Position numbers and translations under genes: made by a program. Under the pieces are notes generated by a model. That model worked only from the letters and a program-made list of their open reading frames with translations. It did no database searches and was not told the DNA's origin. A stretch of 64,000 bases of DNA from Brachyhypopomus gauderio (Eukaryota; Chordata; Actinopteri; Gymnotiformes; Hypopomidae), in contig NC_135226.1 in NCBI RefSeq assembly GCF_052324685.1, forward strand, positions 19,353,855 to 19,417,854, in the 5' to 3' direction. Numbering within the stretch: the first letter of the stretch is position 1; the number at the start of each line of letters is the position of its first letter. Positions 1-10,607 of this stretch are shown in pieces.

Positions 1-2511
1 CTCCATTAAGACAGCCGTGACAGCGGGACAGGGCTGCCGGTGACTGATGTGGGTTCCTTCTCCTCTCTGCAGGACACTGGCTAAATAATGAGGCACGCGG
101 CACCCCAAATGACCCCCAGCCAGTCGTTTGTCATTGAAGAGATGAATATTCCATCGATGGGGTGCCAGGAAATATTAATACCTCTGCACCAATGTGGCTA
201 AGAGGACAAACACAACAGTTTCTGAGCAGACGTGATGGTCCGTTCAAACGTTTACGCTAAAGACACCAACTGAAACACAACAGAGTCGTGAGACGTGTGT
301 GTAATGAATCAACAACGTAAACACAATGGTTTTGACCTTCTGCATGGGTGTGTGTCCACAGCTGCGCTTCCTTGGGTGTGTCATTTGTAGAAAGCTTCAG
401 TGTGCTTTTTTGGCAATTGTGTCAGCACTCTGGACTTTGGAAGACCGTTTTGAAAGTCACCAAAATACCAGACTGGCACTCTCTTCTGTCTAAATCTAAC
501 CACCATGCACTAGCAGGTGTGCCACACCAGACATTTGATCTTTATGCAATGAGATCAGAAAATAAACTATAGTTCCAATAAGTGTAATATCACAAAGGAC
601 AACAAAGTGTCAGTGAGAAACAATGAGATAACTGACTATTTCCATTTTGCATTTTTTGACTGATCTGGTTTGGTGAGGTGAGTTGTGTCAGACAGGCTCG
701 CTCAGTCTATATTTACAGTCACACAGCAGACTGCCCTACTTACAGAGCACTGACGCTGATTAAATCAAACCCTAAATCTAGCAGATCAACCACTTGTCCT
801 CTTTGCTAAATAAAAACCAGACTGCACCCAAAGTGACTTCCATCTGCAGAGCTCCATCTGCAGTGCTCAATGACTGCTTGTCCTGCAGATGCCGACTGGA
901 GTTTAGAGGATGGAGTTATGATGGTGGGGTTTAGAGGCAGGAGTTTAGAGGGTAGAGTTTAGCCTGTAGAGTTAGAGGGTAGAGTTTAGTGGGTAGAGTT
1001 TAGAGGATGGAGTTATGATGGTGGGGTTTAGAGGCAGGAGTTTAAAGGGTAGAGTTTAGCCTGTCGAGTTTAGCGGGTGCCTATCTGAGTTAAATACCAG
1101 TTTCCCTGATCATATCGCCCTTAGACCAGGAATGTATTGATCTTAGACCAGGAATGTATTGATCTTAATATCAGTTTCTCAGCATAGATCAGAGAAGCTG
1201 CGAAGCCACTTAATAACTATCGATTGCGGCTTTGCGAAAGATGCAAGCCATGCTACTTCACGGCCCAAACAGGGACATGACGGACCTGGGGAGACTATTA
1301 CAAAAAGCACTGCAACCACAGATGAAAAATGACCCTTCCTATTTACATAACTGAAAAAAAAAACAGAGAGACCTGCGGTTATGATGAAGAGCGTTCCAAA
1401 CCTTCATCAACCGTACGACAGATATTAGACAGCCACGCCATTCAAGTCGCACAGTCCATGAAAAGCCAAATGAGTTCACAGTGGGGCTGGATTAGAGCAA
1501 CTACGACCAGCACATGTGGAGCAACACGACCCGTTAAAGACCACGTGAGGCTAAGAGCTCTTCAGGACGGGAGCCCACGTAACCAAAAGGTAAATAAAAC
1601 AAAATCTGAACCTGATGATCTGCGATGGGGTGAGGCACGCAGATCTCCATGGAGACATTACGAACCCTACACTGCTTTGCCTCGGAGCCCGAGGAACCAA
1701 TCAGAGCAGAGAGTCTACGCTGCAACCACAGCCACATTTAGCCTTTCAGGACTCTCTGTGCTGGAGGTGGAAGGTTTGGGTCTCACTTCGCCAAAGGAGA
1801 AATAAAAACGAATGGCGACATATTTTCAAACGGGACTTCAGACACGTTCACGGTAGGTCCAAAAGACGTGGTTCCATCCGGTCTGGGTTTGGTTGATATC
1901 GAGGCCTGTCCTGGGCAGGCCACGGTTTAACAAGCCTGAATCAGCACCACTGCTTTAGTCCAAACCACTACTTCTCTTCCACCAACACTGTAGTATACAG
2001 CACTATCCATTATTATGGGCTCTCTTATTAATATTCTGTTCTATATTATTATAATTATAATTATTTTGAATAATATCTGCTGCAGTTCTTTAGAATGAAA
2101 ATACATTTGGAACTAGACTGATCCAGTCTGGGGGGGGATCAATGACATTGAAGGTGCCAGAGAGTTCTGAGATCATGACGGCCAAACTACATCAGATGTG
2201 TGAGACGACAGATATGCTGTCAGATCAAAGAAGCTAGTGATCAAATAAAATTCATATAAAAGCTCAGAAAAATGTAAAATGGTCTGATAACAACAGTGGA
2301 GAGGCTGGCTAGTCTGATAAAAGTTAAAGGACAACAGTGCTAGAAGTTATCAGACACCGTTCGTCCCTGCCTGCACACCCTGCGTATCATTTTCATTTAC
2401 AGGACTAATGGGTAACTAGGATCAGCTAAATGTAAGGCTGAACATTAAGAAGGTTGACAGTGGAATGATCACTGGATTCATCTGTGTTCCAGCAGACAGG
2501 GGAACGTCTGA
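1..2511. other. Non-genic stretch with short local duplications
   Basis: I recognise no gene on either strand. ORFs around 1329-1896 overlap each other on both strands and resemble no family known to me. Two structures are visible. A segment starting at 901 (gtttagaggatggag) is repeated starting at 998, a 97-bp period built from a shorter motif gggtagagttta. A short duplication of atcttagaccaggaatgtat lies at about 1120-1165. The first coding exon of the neighbouring minus-strand gene tpst1 to be missing (its last one) could in principle lie here, but I could not find it. Confidence 0.5.
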
Positions 2512-2574
2512 GTGATCTTAAAACGAACCGCACTTGAAAGGGGGCACATGCTCACTCAAAGGGGTCGGAAAGCA

Positions 2575-3227
2575 GAACCCCTACTGTCAGGATGTTCAAA
2601 TAGGAATCTAAATAAACTTCAAGTAGTTCAAAATGCCGCAGCTAGAGTTCTGACCAGAACTAGAAAATTTCAGCATATTAGACCAGTCCTATCAGCCCTG
2701 CATTGGCTCCCAGTTAAATTCCATATTGATTTTAAAATTCTATTATTAGCATATAAAGCACTACACGGGCTTGCTCCTGAATACCTCCAGGAACTTATTT
2801 CCTACTATGAACCCCCACGTCAACTAAGATCACAGGGTGCTGGTCTGTTATTAGTTCCACAAATTAACAAGGTAACAGCAGGGGGAAGAGCCTTTTCTTA
2901 TAAGGCCCCCCAGCTTTGGAATAATCTTCCTAAATGTGTCCGGGACTCTGACACAGTCACAATCTTTAAATCTAGGTTGAAAACCCACTTATTTAGTCTA
3001 GCGTTTGATAATTAATATCCCCCTTAGATAAAGGTACAGATCCAGGGGTTCATAGACGAAGGGTTTTATGGTAGACTGGGGTGCTGGTGCTGTCATCCTG
3101 TCACTGCTCGTGGTCACTCAAGTTTGTTGACAGTGCAGTGGACGGATGCCATTGTCTCAGAATGCCCCCAAGCCTATGTTACCTTCTGGTTCTGCCTTTT
3201 TTTAGCTAGGCTGTAATAATTTAACTT
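2575..3227 (+). mobile_element. 5'-truncated L2-type LINE, C-terminal RT region and 3' UTR
   Basis: An open frame to the stop at about 3015 encodes about 145 residues of the conserved C-terminal region downstream of the reverse-transcriptase core of L2-type LINEs. Recognisable pieces are LNKLQVVQNAAARVLT, then HWLP, FKILLLAYKALHGLAPEYL, GGRAFSYKAPQLWNNLP and FKSRLKTHLF. No RT catalytic motif precedes it, so the copy is 5'-truncated, as expected from incomplete target-primed reverse transcription. The flank after the stop looks like the element's 3' UTR and runs into the assembly gap. This C-terminal region differs from that of the LINE right of the gap, so it is a different family. The family call is from memory of L2 proteins, not a search. 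Confidence 0.75.
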
Positions 3228-3727
3228 NNNNNNNNNNNNNNNNNNNNNNNNNNNNNNNNNNNNNNNNNNNNNNNNNNNNNNNNNNNNNNNNNNNNNNNNN
3301 NNNNNNNNNNNNNNNNNNNNNNNNNNNNNNNNNNNNNNNNNNNNNNNNNNNNNNNNNNNNNNNNNNNNNNNNNNNNNNNNNNNNNNNNNNNNNNNNNNNN
3401 NNNNNNNNNNNNNNNNNNNNNNNNNNNNNNNNNNNNNNNNNNNNNNNNNNNNNNNNNNNNNNNNNNNNNNNNNNNNNNNNNNNNNNNNNNNNNNNNNNNN
3501 NNNNNNNNNNNNNNNNNNNNNNNNNNNNNNNNNNNNNNNNNNNNNNNNNNNNNNNNNNNNNNNNNNNNNNNNNNNNNNNNNNNNNNNNNNNNNNNNNNNN
3601 NNNNNNNNNNNNNNNNNNNNNNNNNNNNNNNNNNNNNNNNNNNNNNNNNNNNNNNNNNNNNNNNNNNNNNNNNNNNNNNNNNNNNNNNNNNNNNNNNNNN
3701 NNNNNNNNNNNNNNNNNNNNNNNNNNN
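3228..3727. other. Assembly gap (500 N)
   Basis: Exactly 500 consecutive N, a conventional gap size rather than a measured length. It lies between two different LINE sequences, a usual place for assemblies to break. The open frames reported through it are meaningless. Confidence 0.99.
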
Positions 3728-3738
3728 CGCTCTGCCCG

Positions 3739-6700
3739 GTGTCCTGGTTTGGCACTTCGGATTGTGGCTTGTTTGGCTGGGCTCGTGGGAGGCTTTCTCA
3801 TCAACTCTCAAGTATGGCGTCCTACACTTATTTATATACCATTCTGATACTTTGTATGATCTCTATACCACACAAGACTGTGAACGATCGCCATTGCCTT
3901 GCGATATTACCTTCCAGCGAAACAGACAGTATTGCCCTGTATGATAGAGACTTGGACGCTTGGATAATTGCAAATGTGTTCAAACTCGTGTCAATTGTGT
4001 CTTTTAATATGCTGCCTATGTGGTCATCATACGCCTTGAATCAGTTTTACAATATGTCCTGTTTATCATTTCAATATGTTAATTCCCGGAACGCGCACAA
4101 AGAAAAATTTTGTAGTTTTTCTTGTGCTCTCTCTCGTTCATTGATTTTGTTGTTACTTCTGGTGTCTGGCAATGTCCATGTAGACCCTGGTCCCCCTATT
4201 AATATTGCCACTTCAGTTACCGAGCCAAATCTAAACGGCATAAGCTTCATTGATTTCTGCGAACGCAAAAACTTTGGTTTTTTACACATCAACGCAAGAA
4301 GTTTACTCCCTAAAATCGATCATGTGAGAGCATGGGTCGAAAGTTCTAATCCCGAGGTCTTAGTGGTCACTGAAACCTGGTTACGTCCTTCTTTCTCTTA
4401 TACTGATTTAAATATACCTGGTTACAACTTGTTTCGACAAGATAGATCATCTAAGGGTGGAGGAGTTGCATTATTTGTTAAAGAACACCTTCTGTGCTCT
4501 GTTTCACTAGCCAAGTCTATTCCCAAGCAGTTCGATTTACTCGTTCTTAATATTAGGCTTTCCACGAATTTTTCATTGTCAGTGGCTGGGTGCTATCGCC
4601 CTCCCTCAGCCCCTGCATGTACACTGTTGGCCTTAAGCAATGCCCTGGTCCCATTTCTAAAGTCTGAACTGGTTTTATTAGGGGATTTAAACTGGGATAT
4701 GTTAAAAACTCCAGAGAAACTAATTCAACAGCTTGATTCTCTTAATCTTCATCAGCTAATATCCCAACCCACTAGGTTTAATCCTAAAACTCCTGAAAGA
4801 GCCTCTTTGATTGATATTATTTTAACTAATTCCCCACATCGTTACCTTTCTGGCGTATTCTGTAATGATATTAGTGACCATTGTTTCATAGCCTGTGTCC
4901 GTAAAGGTCACTCTGTTAAACTACCTGCCCTCATTAGTAAAAAACGGATTCTTAAACATTTTAACATTCAAGCTTTTTTACGTGACATAGTTGAGGTCAA
5001 CTGGAGCAGAGTCAGCCTGATCCCTACGGTAAATGATGCTTGGAATTTATTCTTAGACCTTTTTAACTCAGTTGTTGACAAGCATGCACCTATCAAACGT
5101 TTACGATTAAAGAATCGTAATAGCCCTTGGTTTTCCCGAGACTTAGCTGTACTATTACAGCAAAAAAATGCTGCTTGGCGCAAAGCACGCTTGACTGGGT
5201 CCCCCCTAGACTGGCTTCTGTTCCGACAGATTCGGAATAAATCTACACAAGCAGTGCGTCAGTCTAAATCTAATTATTACAAGGAGCAATTTAAACGTTG
5301 TGGTTCTGATTCTCGTCTGTTCTGGAAAACTGTCAGAGAGTTGGAACATAAACCAGTCGGCACGCCGTCGGCACTAAGATCTGGCGATATTTTAGTCTCT
5401 GATAAAAAACGTATGGCGGATATTTTTAATCAACATTTTAGCAATCCTGGTCAGTTTTATGAACCCTTAAATTCTGCTGGGCTGACAAATAGTTTACTGG
5501 ACTCTCTCCCTATTTCCCCTCCCTTTGCAGCTTCTTCTTTTACCAGGCCCAGTTCTACGTTTACAATTCAGCCCTTTTCAGTATGTGAGGTTTTAACTGA
5601 ACTGTTGGCACTGGACCCCAAAAAGTCCCCAGGGTTAGATGAGCTAGCACCATTTTTTCTAAATTCTGCAGCTCGTTTTATTGCAGCCCCTGTCACAGAT
5701 CTTTTTAACTTATCTGTTTGTTCATCTGAATTACCCGCTGATTGGAAAACAGCTATTATCCGTCCTCTTTTTAAAGGTGGTGATCAGGCTGATCCAAACT
5801 CGTACAGGCCTATCTCTATTCTGCCATGCTTATCTAAAGTTTTAGAGAAACTCGTAAATAGGCAGCTCACTAAGTATCTCGATGAAAATAATATTCTTTG
5901 TCCGATGCAATCTGGTTTTCGCCCAGGCTATGGCTGTGTCACTGCCACCATGAAGGTCCTTAATGATATTACTCATGCATTAGATGCAAAACAATATTGC
6001 GCCGCAATATTCATAGACTTAGCTAAAGCCTTTGATTCTGTAGACCATTCCATTCTTCTAAGTAGGTTGGTCAGTGTCGGAGTTTCAGATCATTCTTTGG
6101 CCTGGTTTTCTCATTATCTTTCTGATAGGACACAGCAGGTTAGGCTAGATAATTGCCTTTCTCACCCTTTCTCTGTACTTAAAGGTGTTCCACAGGGCTC
6201 AATACTAGGACCTACATTGTTCTCTATATACATTAACAACATCTTTCATGCTGCACAAAATTCATTTATTCACCTGTATGCTGATGACACAATCTTGTAT
6301 GCCACTGGCCCCTCCCCTGCTTCTGTGGAAAAAGGTCTCCAGGACAGTTTTATTCAAATTCAACAGGCTTTTTGTACCCTCAATCTAACGCTAAACTCCT
6401 CTAAGACCAAAGTTATGTGGTTTAGTCGAAAAGGGATGGAATCCTCTCCTCCTCTAAAGATCTCATCCATCGAGGGTAAGGTTCTGGAATTGGTCAACAC
6501 TTATAAATATTTAGGCATTTGGTTAGACAGTTCACTATCATTTTCCCATCATATCTCCATGTTACAATTAAAGATTAAGGCAAAACTCAGTTTTTTATAC
6601 AGAAATCGTTCTTCATTTACTATAGCGGTCAAACTTATGCTCATTCAAATGACTATACTTCCTCTGTTTGATTATGGTGACATTATCTATCAATCAGCTT

Positions 6701-7122
6701 CCAAATCCTTGCTTCATAAGTTGGACACTCTCTATCATTCTGCCATACGGTTTGCAACAAACGCTCCATTTAGAACTCATCATTGTACGCTCTACTCATC
6801 TGTTAACTGGCCCTCTCTGTTCACTCGACGTAAAATTCACTGGTTTACCTTTATCTACAAAACTCTACTTGGTCATTCACCTCCTTATCTATGTAATTTA
6901 CTGCAAATAGATTCAGCTACATATAACACAAGGTCTTCATCATATATTAAGCTAAAACCTTCTAAAACATCTACTGCTCTAGGCTGTACTGCATTTCAAC
7001 ATGCTGCTGCCAACGACTGGAACAAACTGCAAGAAACCCTAAAATTGGACACTTTTATTTCATTAACTGCCTTCAAGGACTGCATTAAGAAATTACTTAT
7101 TGATGCTTGTAATTGTTCTTAA
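3739..7122 (+). CDS. LINE ORF2-like polyprotein: AP endonuclease and reverse transcriptase
   Basis: This 1127-residue protein would nick target DNA and reverse-transcribe the element RNA. The real start may be Met26 (ATG at 3814, MASYTYLY); upstream sequence enters the gap. A hydrophobic leucine run is followed by a 2A-like motif at residues 144-152 (GNVHVDPGP). The AP-endonuclease domain spans roughly residues 178-390, with HINARSLLPK, the TETWL glutamate, GDLNWDM and the SDH motif. The RT domain spans roughly 630-900, with FIDLAKAFDSVDH (Asp near 760), GVPQGSILGP and the YADD catalytic box at 847-850. The C-terminal region lacks the HWLP-type motif of the truncated LINE to the left. All key residues I can check are present. 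Family placement among L2, CR1 and Rex1 is inferred by eye. Confidence 0.92.
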   Translation: MSWFGTSDCGLFGWARGRLSHQLSSMASYTYLYTILILCMISIPHKTVNDRHCLAILPSSETDSIALYDRDLDAWIIANVFKLVSIVSFNMLPMWSSYALNQFYNMSCLSFQYVNSRNAHKEKFCSFSCALSRSLILLLLLVSGNVHVDPGPPINIATSVTEPNLNGISFIDFCERKNFGFLHINARSLLPKIDHVRAWVESSNPEVLVVTETWLRPSFSYTDLNIPGYNLFRQDRSSKGGGVALFVKEHLLCSVSLAKSIPKQFDLLVLNIRLSTNFSLSVAGCYRPPSAPACTLLALSNALVPFLKSELVLLGDLNWDMLKTPEKLIQQLDSLNLHQLISQPTRFNPKTPERASLIDIILTNSPHRYLSGVFCNDISDHCFIACVRKGHSVKLPALISKKRILKHFNIQAFLRDIVEVNWSRVSLIPTVNDAWNLFLDLFNSVVDKHAPIKRLRLKNRNSPWFSRDLAVLLQQKNAAWRKARLTGSPLDWLLFRQIRNKSTQAVRQSKSNYYKEQFKRCGSDSRLFWKTVRELEHKPVGTPSALRSGDILVSDKKRMADIFNQHFSNPGQFYEPLNSAGLTNSLLDSLPISPPFAASSFTRPSSTFTIQPFSVCEVLTELLALDPKKSPGLDELAPFFLNSAARFIAAPVTDLFNLSVCSSELPADWKTAIIRPLFKGGDQADPNSYRPISILPCLSKVLEKLVNRQLTKYLDENNILCPMQSGFRPGYGCVTATMKVLNDITHALDAKQYCAAIFIDLAKAFDSVDHSILLSRLVSVGVSDHSLAWFSHYLSDRTQQVRLDNCLSHPFSVLKGVPQGSILGPTLFSIYINNIFHAAQNSFIHLYADDTILYATGPSPASVEKGLQDSFIQIQQAFCTLNLTLNSSKTKVMWFSRKGMESSPPLKISSIEGKVLELVNTYKYLGIWLDSSLSFSHHISMLQLKIKAKLSFLYRNRSSFTIAVKLMLIQMTILPLFDYGDIIYQSASKSLLHKLDTLYHSAIRFATNAPFRTHHCTLYSSVNWPSLFTRRKIHWFTFIYKTLLGHSPPYLCNLLQIDSATYNTRSSSYIKLKPSKTSTALGCTAFQHAAANDWNKLQETLKLDTFISLTAFKDCIKKLLIDACNCS
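4159..4194 (+). other. 2A-like ribosome-skipping motif in the LINE ORF
   Basis: The codons encode L-V-S-G-N-V-H-V-D-P-G-P directly after a leucine-rich run. The 2A consensus is D-x-E-x-N-P-G-P, with skipping between the last Gly and Pro. PGP and the central Val are kept, but the Asp, Glu and Asn positions read N, H and D. Functional and degenerate 2A motifs are known near the N-terminus of ORFs in CR1/L2/Rex1-group LINEs. Activity of this variant is uncertain. Confidence 0.5.
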
Positions 7123-7280
7123 ATTTTTTATCTTCTTTACTTCTCTTTTTCTTTTTTCTGTTTCTCTTTTCTTCTCAAGTGTCCTGTGGCGCTTGTCAGG
7201 CCGCCATTGTAAATAAGAATATTGTTCTTACTGGCTTGCCTGGTTAAATTAAAGGTTAAATAAAAAAATAAAAAAAAAAA

Positions 7281-7895
7281 CAAAACACTACAGCCCAAAC
7301 GTAAACCCACTTTACTGACAAAACACTACTGTCTCAAGTGTAAACCCACTAAATTGATCCAGAGATTTTGACATGTGAAAGCCCATGTCTCTAATAGCGC
7401 ACAGGAGGAAAAGATGCGTGTTACTTTTTTCACCTGATATCCCAGTGTTTGCAGACCCATTTAAAACAGCACATACAGACACCATGTTCATACTGCACAC
7501 GTCAGCTCCATAATGAAGCTTATTCTACATCTCCTGAGCACATTTATCAAGTTTAAATCCTCAAACAGCTGCTTCATCAGAAAATGTGTGTTTCTCCAGC
7601 TGGTTCTCTTCCTCCTGCAATCAAAGCTCCTGGTCATATAGGAAACTTCAAGTGGCATGCAGTCCCTGTGACCTGTGACCTTTGACCGCAGCAGTACCAG
7701 GATGTTGGTGTTAGGAGGGCCCGTGTAAATGCCGCTCGACGAGGCTTCCCATAACATGCTCCGAATGTCTCCATCATGCAACACTCTGGGTGGAGCGTAA
7801 TGGGTCAATGTCCCCAGTGGAATCTAAAGTAAACATGTTTAATTTTGTGTGTGTTATTTTTGTGTGAGCGAGGCCTTCCTTTTGTCAACACTCAC
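7281..7895. other. Stretch between LINE and tpst1 exon; no gene seen
   Basis: This stretch belongs to the tpst1 intron downstream of the 7896 donor, or to its 3' flank. I looked on the minus strand for the short final tpst1 coding exon, expected to encode about 25 residues similar to human VYKGEFQLPDFLK, and did not find it. No other feature is apparent. Confidence 0.4.
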
Positions 7896-8094
7896 CCTTC
7901 TGGTGTTGTCCAGGACGTGCGGGTCCGGCCGGCCGTAGTTGGGGGGGTTGGCGTGAGGATCGTAACCCAGTCTGGCCAACATGGGGGCGATGACCGGCAT
8001 GTCCCGCAGCACGTCAACGGGAATCTTCCCCACCCACTTAGACAGGGCCTCCACGTTGACCGGCTTGATCACCTGATCCGTGGAGCGCTCCACC
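7896..8094 (-). CDS. tpst1: tpst1 second coding exon
   Basis: The acceptor is ctgcag before 8094. The exon encodes [20 protein letters not shown] through [13 protein letters not shown] to LDNTRR, the C-terminal part of the catalytic domain. It ends at 7896 before a GTGAGT donor in phase 0. The in-frame codons that follow (VSVDKRK...) are intronic and do not match the family. Confidence 0.93.
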
Positions 8095-10568
8095 CTGCAG
8101 GGCACGAGACAGCATCATGTCAGCGAAGGGTGGGGGGGCGGGTTTTGCCCGGGCGGACGGATCAGTCAGACGACGGGCCCGAACGCCATCGCAAGATCCA
8201 ATTAAAGACTGAAAGCTCGGGCTAGCTCCTACTTACAGTGGCTCGTAAAAGGGTCGAATTAGTGGCCTTTCACTCCCTGACATCACCCCCCCCCCCCCCC
8301 CCCCCCCCCCCCCACCCCACCATGCGTCACGTTACACGAGGCAAAAAACACTCCGATTTGATTAGGGTAATGACAATAGCAGTGACGGCTCTCCTGACGC
8401 CCCGATCTCTGCGATGCTGCTGTGCTGAACCACTACATCACTCCAGACTCACAGACCCTGCTGAGAGACGTGCGAGTGTGCTTACAAACTTCAAGACTGA
8501 TGACCTGTAGGTTGGAGGCTTTATATAACATCACAAAGGAAGCTCATGCTATATGTGTGGGCATACGGCCGTTTAGGTGTTCGCGAAGCAGCTTTCAAAA
8601 AGCGCAAACGCAACGATGCAGTTGCCCTGGTTACAGGGAGACTCTCACGAACATGAAATCTCACAGAAGCAAATTTGCAAGCAGACTAAACATGAATTGT
8701 GAATTATAATCACACCCATTGTGAATTATTGATCTGTATTAAATAATATGAGCAGTAAGGTGGGACTAAAAGGATGTCACCCTTTGCATGTAGAAACAGA
8801 AAACAAATGATCTGGACTCTGAATGCTCAGTGATGTGGATTAAATGATCAGTTTACATTTAAATTAAACCAATCATGAGGCAGATATTTCAGATTCACAT
8901 TTTTGCATAAATATTGCGCATAATTTATCAAAATGCAGAACAGTGAGTTAAATAAACACAAATACAGCTTCTCTAAGTCTGACTTTACAACGCCTACCTA
9001 CTCACTCCTCAGTCTCCTCAGTGATCTATAAGATTACTTTAAAACACCTACATCTACTCACTACTCAGTGATCTATAAGATTACTTTACAACACCTACCT
9101 GCTCACTCCTCAGTCTCCTCAGTGATCTATAAGATTACTTTATAACACCTACATCTACTCACTACTCAGTGATCTATAAGATTACTTTACAACACCTACA
9201 TCTACTCACTACTCAGTGATCTATAATATTACTTTACAACACCTACATCTACTCACTCCTCAGTCTCCTCAGTGATCTATAAGATTACTTTACAACACCT
9301 ACATCTACTCACTACTCAGTCTCTTCAGTGATCTATAAGATTACTTTACAACACCTACATCTACTCACTACTCAGTGATCTATAAGATTACTTTACAACA
9401 CCTACATCTACTCACTCCTCAGTCTCCTCAGTGATCTATAAGATTACTTTACAACACCTACATCTACTCACTACTCAGTCTCTTCAGTGATCTATAAGAT
9501 TACTTTACAACACCTACATCTACTTACTACTCAGTGATCTATAAGATTACTTTACAACACCTACATCTACTCACTACTCAGTGATCTATAAGATTACTTT
9601 ACAACACCTACATCTACTCACTCCTCAGTCTCCTCAGTGATCTATAAGATTACTTTACAACACCTACATCTACTCACTACTCAGTCTCTTCAGTGATCTA
9701 TAAGATTACTTTACAACACCTACATCTACTCACTACTCAGTGATCTATAAGATTACTTTACAACACCTACATCTACTCACTACTCAGTGATCTATAAGAT
9801 TACTTTACAACACCTACATCTACTCACTCCTCAGTCTCCTCAGTGATCTATAAGATTACTTTACAACACCTACATCTACTCACTACTCAGTCTCTTCAGT
9901 GATCTATAAGATTACTTTACAACACCTACATCTACTCACTACTCAGTGATCTATAAGATTACTTTACAACACCTACATCTACTCACTACTCAGTGATCTA
10001 TAAGATTACTTAGCAACACCTACATCTACTCACTCCTCAGTCTCCTCAGTGATCTATAAGATTACTTTACAACACCTACATCTACTCACTACTCAGTGAT
10101 CTATAAGAAAGCAACACCGTTGTACTTCCCCAAGATTTTCTTGCATTTCAGAAGCTTCTGCAAAACATTCCTTCAAAGTGTCATAAGAGGGAAAAGGCCA
10201 GAAGTGTCTCCAGACGTGGTCTTCACCCGTGGTCTTCACCCGTCTGCGCAGCCACAGGGAGGTAGGGCTCCTCTGAGAAGCAGGCTCTCGCCAGAGCCAG
10301 AGACTCCTCAAGCCATAGACCCCCATTGTTATTCCCCCCACCGCGGAGAAGCAGAACCAGATGGGGAACAGATTACGATAGACGATCCCCAACTGCGGCC
10401 AAGACGCTGGGGAGCGTCAGCGAACAGCCCCTTTACAACCAGAGCAAGGACGGAGGACCAGTTGGGGAGAGAGCCTGAGGCCTGAGGCTTTTTTCTCCCT
10501 TTATGGCCGTATATGTTCTATGTTGACCCTTCCACTAAATGAGCAAGCAAAGCAAGACACATGCTAGA

Positions 10569-10607
<39 letters not shown>

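Larger units (their letters stand above)
3728..7280 (+). mobile_element. L2/CR1-group non-LTR retrotransposon with intact ORF and A-rich tail
   Basis: The element carries an uninterrupted endonuclease/RT ORF (3739-7122), a short 3' UTR and a tail. The 3' end reads ttgcctggttaaattaaagg, then ttaaataaa repeats and an adenine run, the kind of short 3'-terminal repeat common in fish L2-group elements. The 5' end is hidden by the assembly gap, so full length cannot be judged. The lack of any stop or frameshift over 1127 codons argues for recent insertion. Orientation is opposite to tpst1. Confidence 0.85.

Noticed and set aside
3174..3811. Three minus-strand ORFs of 193-200 residues
   Set aside because: They run through the N gap; the codons are unknown bases.
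7488..7808. Candidate final tpst1 exon on the minus strand
   Set aside because: The translation lacks any likeness to the TPST C-terminus in all frames I checked.
8986..10108. CRISPR-like regular repeats
   Set aside because: Units are contiguous without unique spacers, and the genome is vertebrate; it is a minisatellite.
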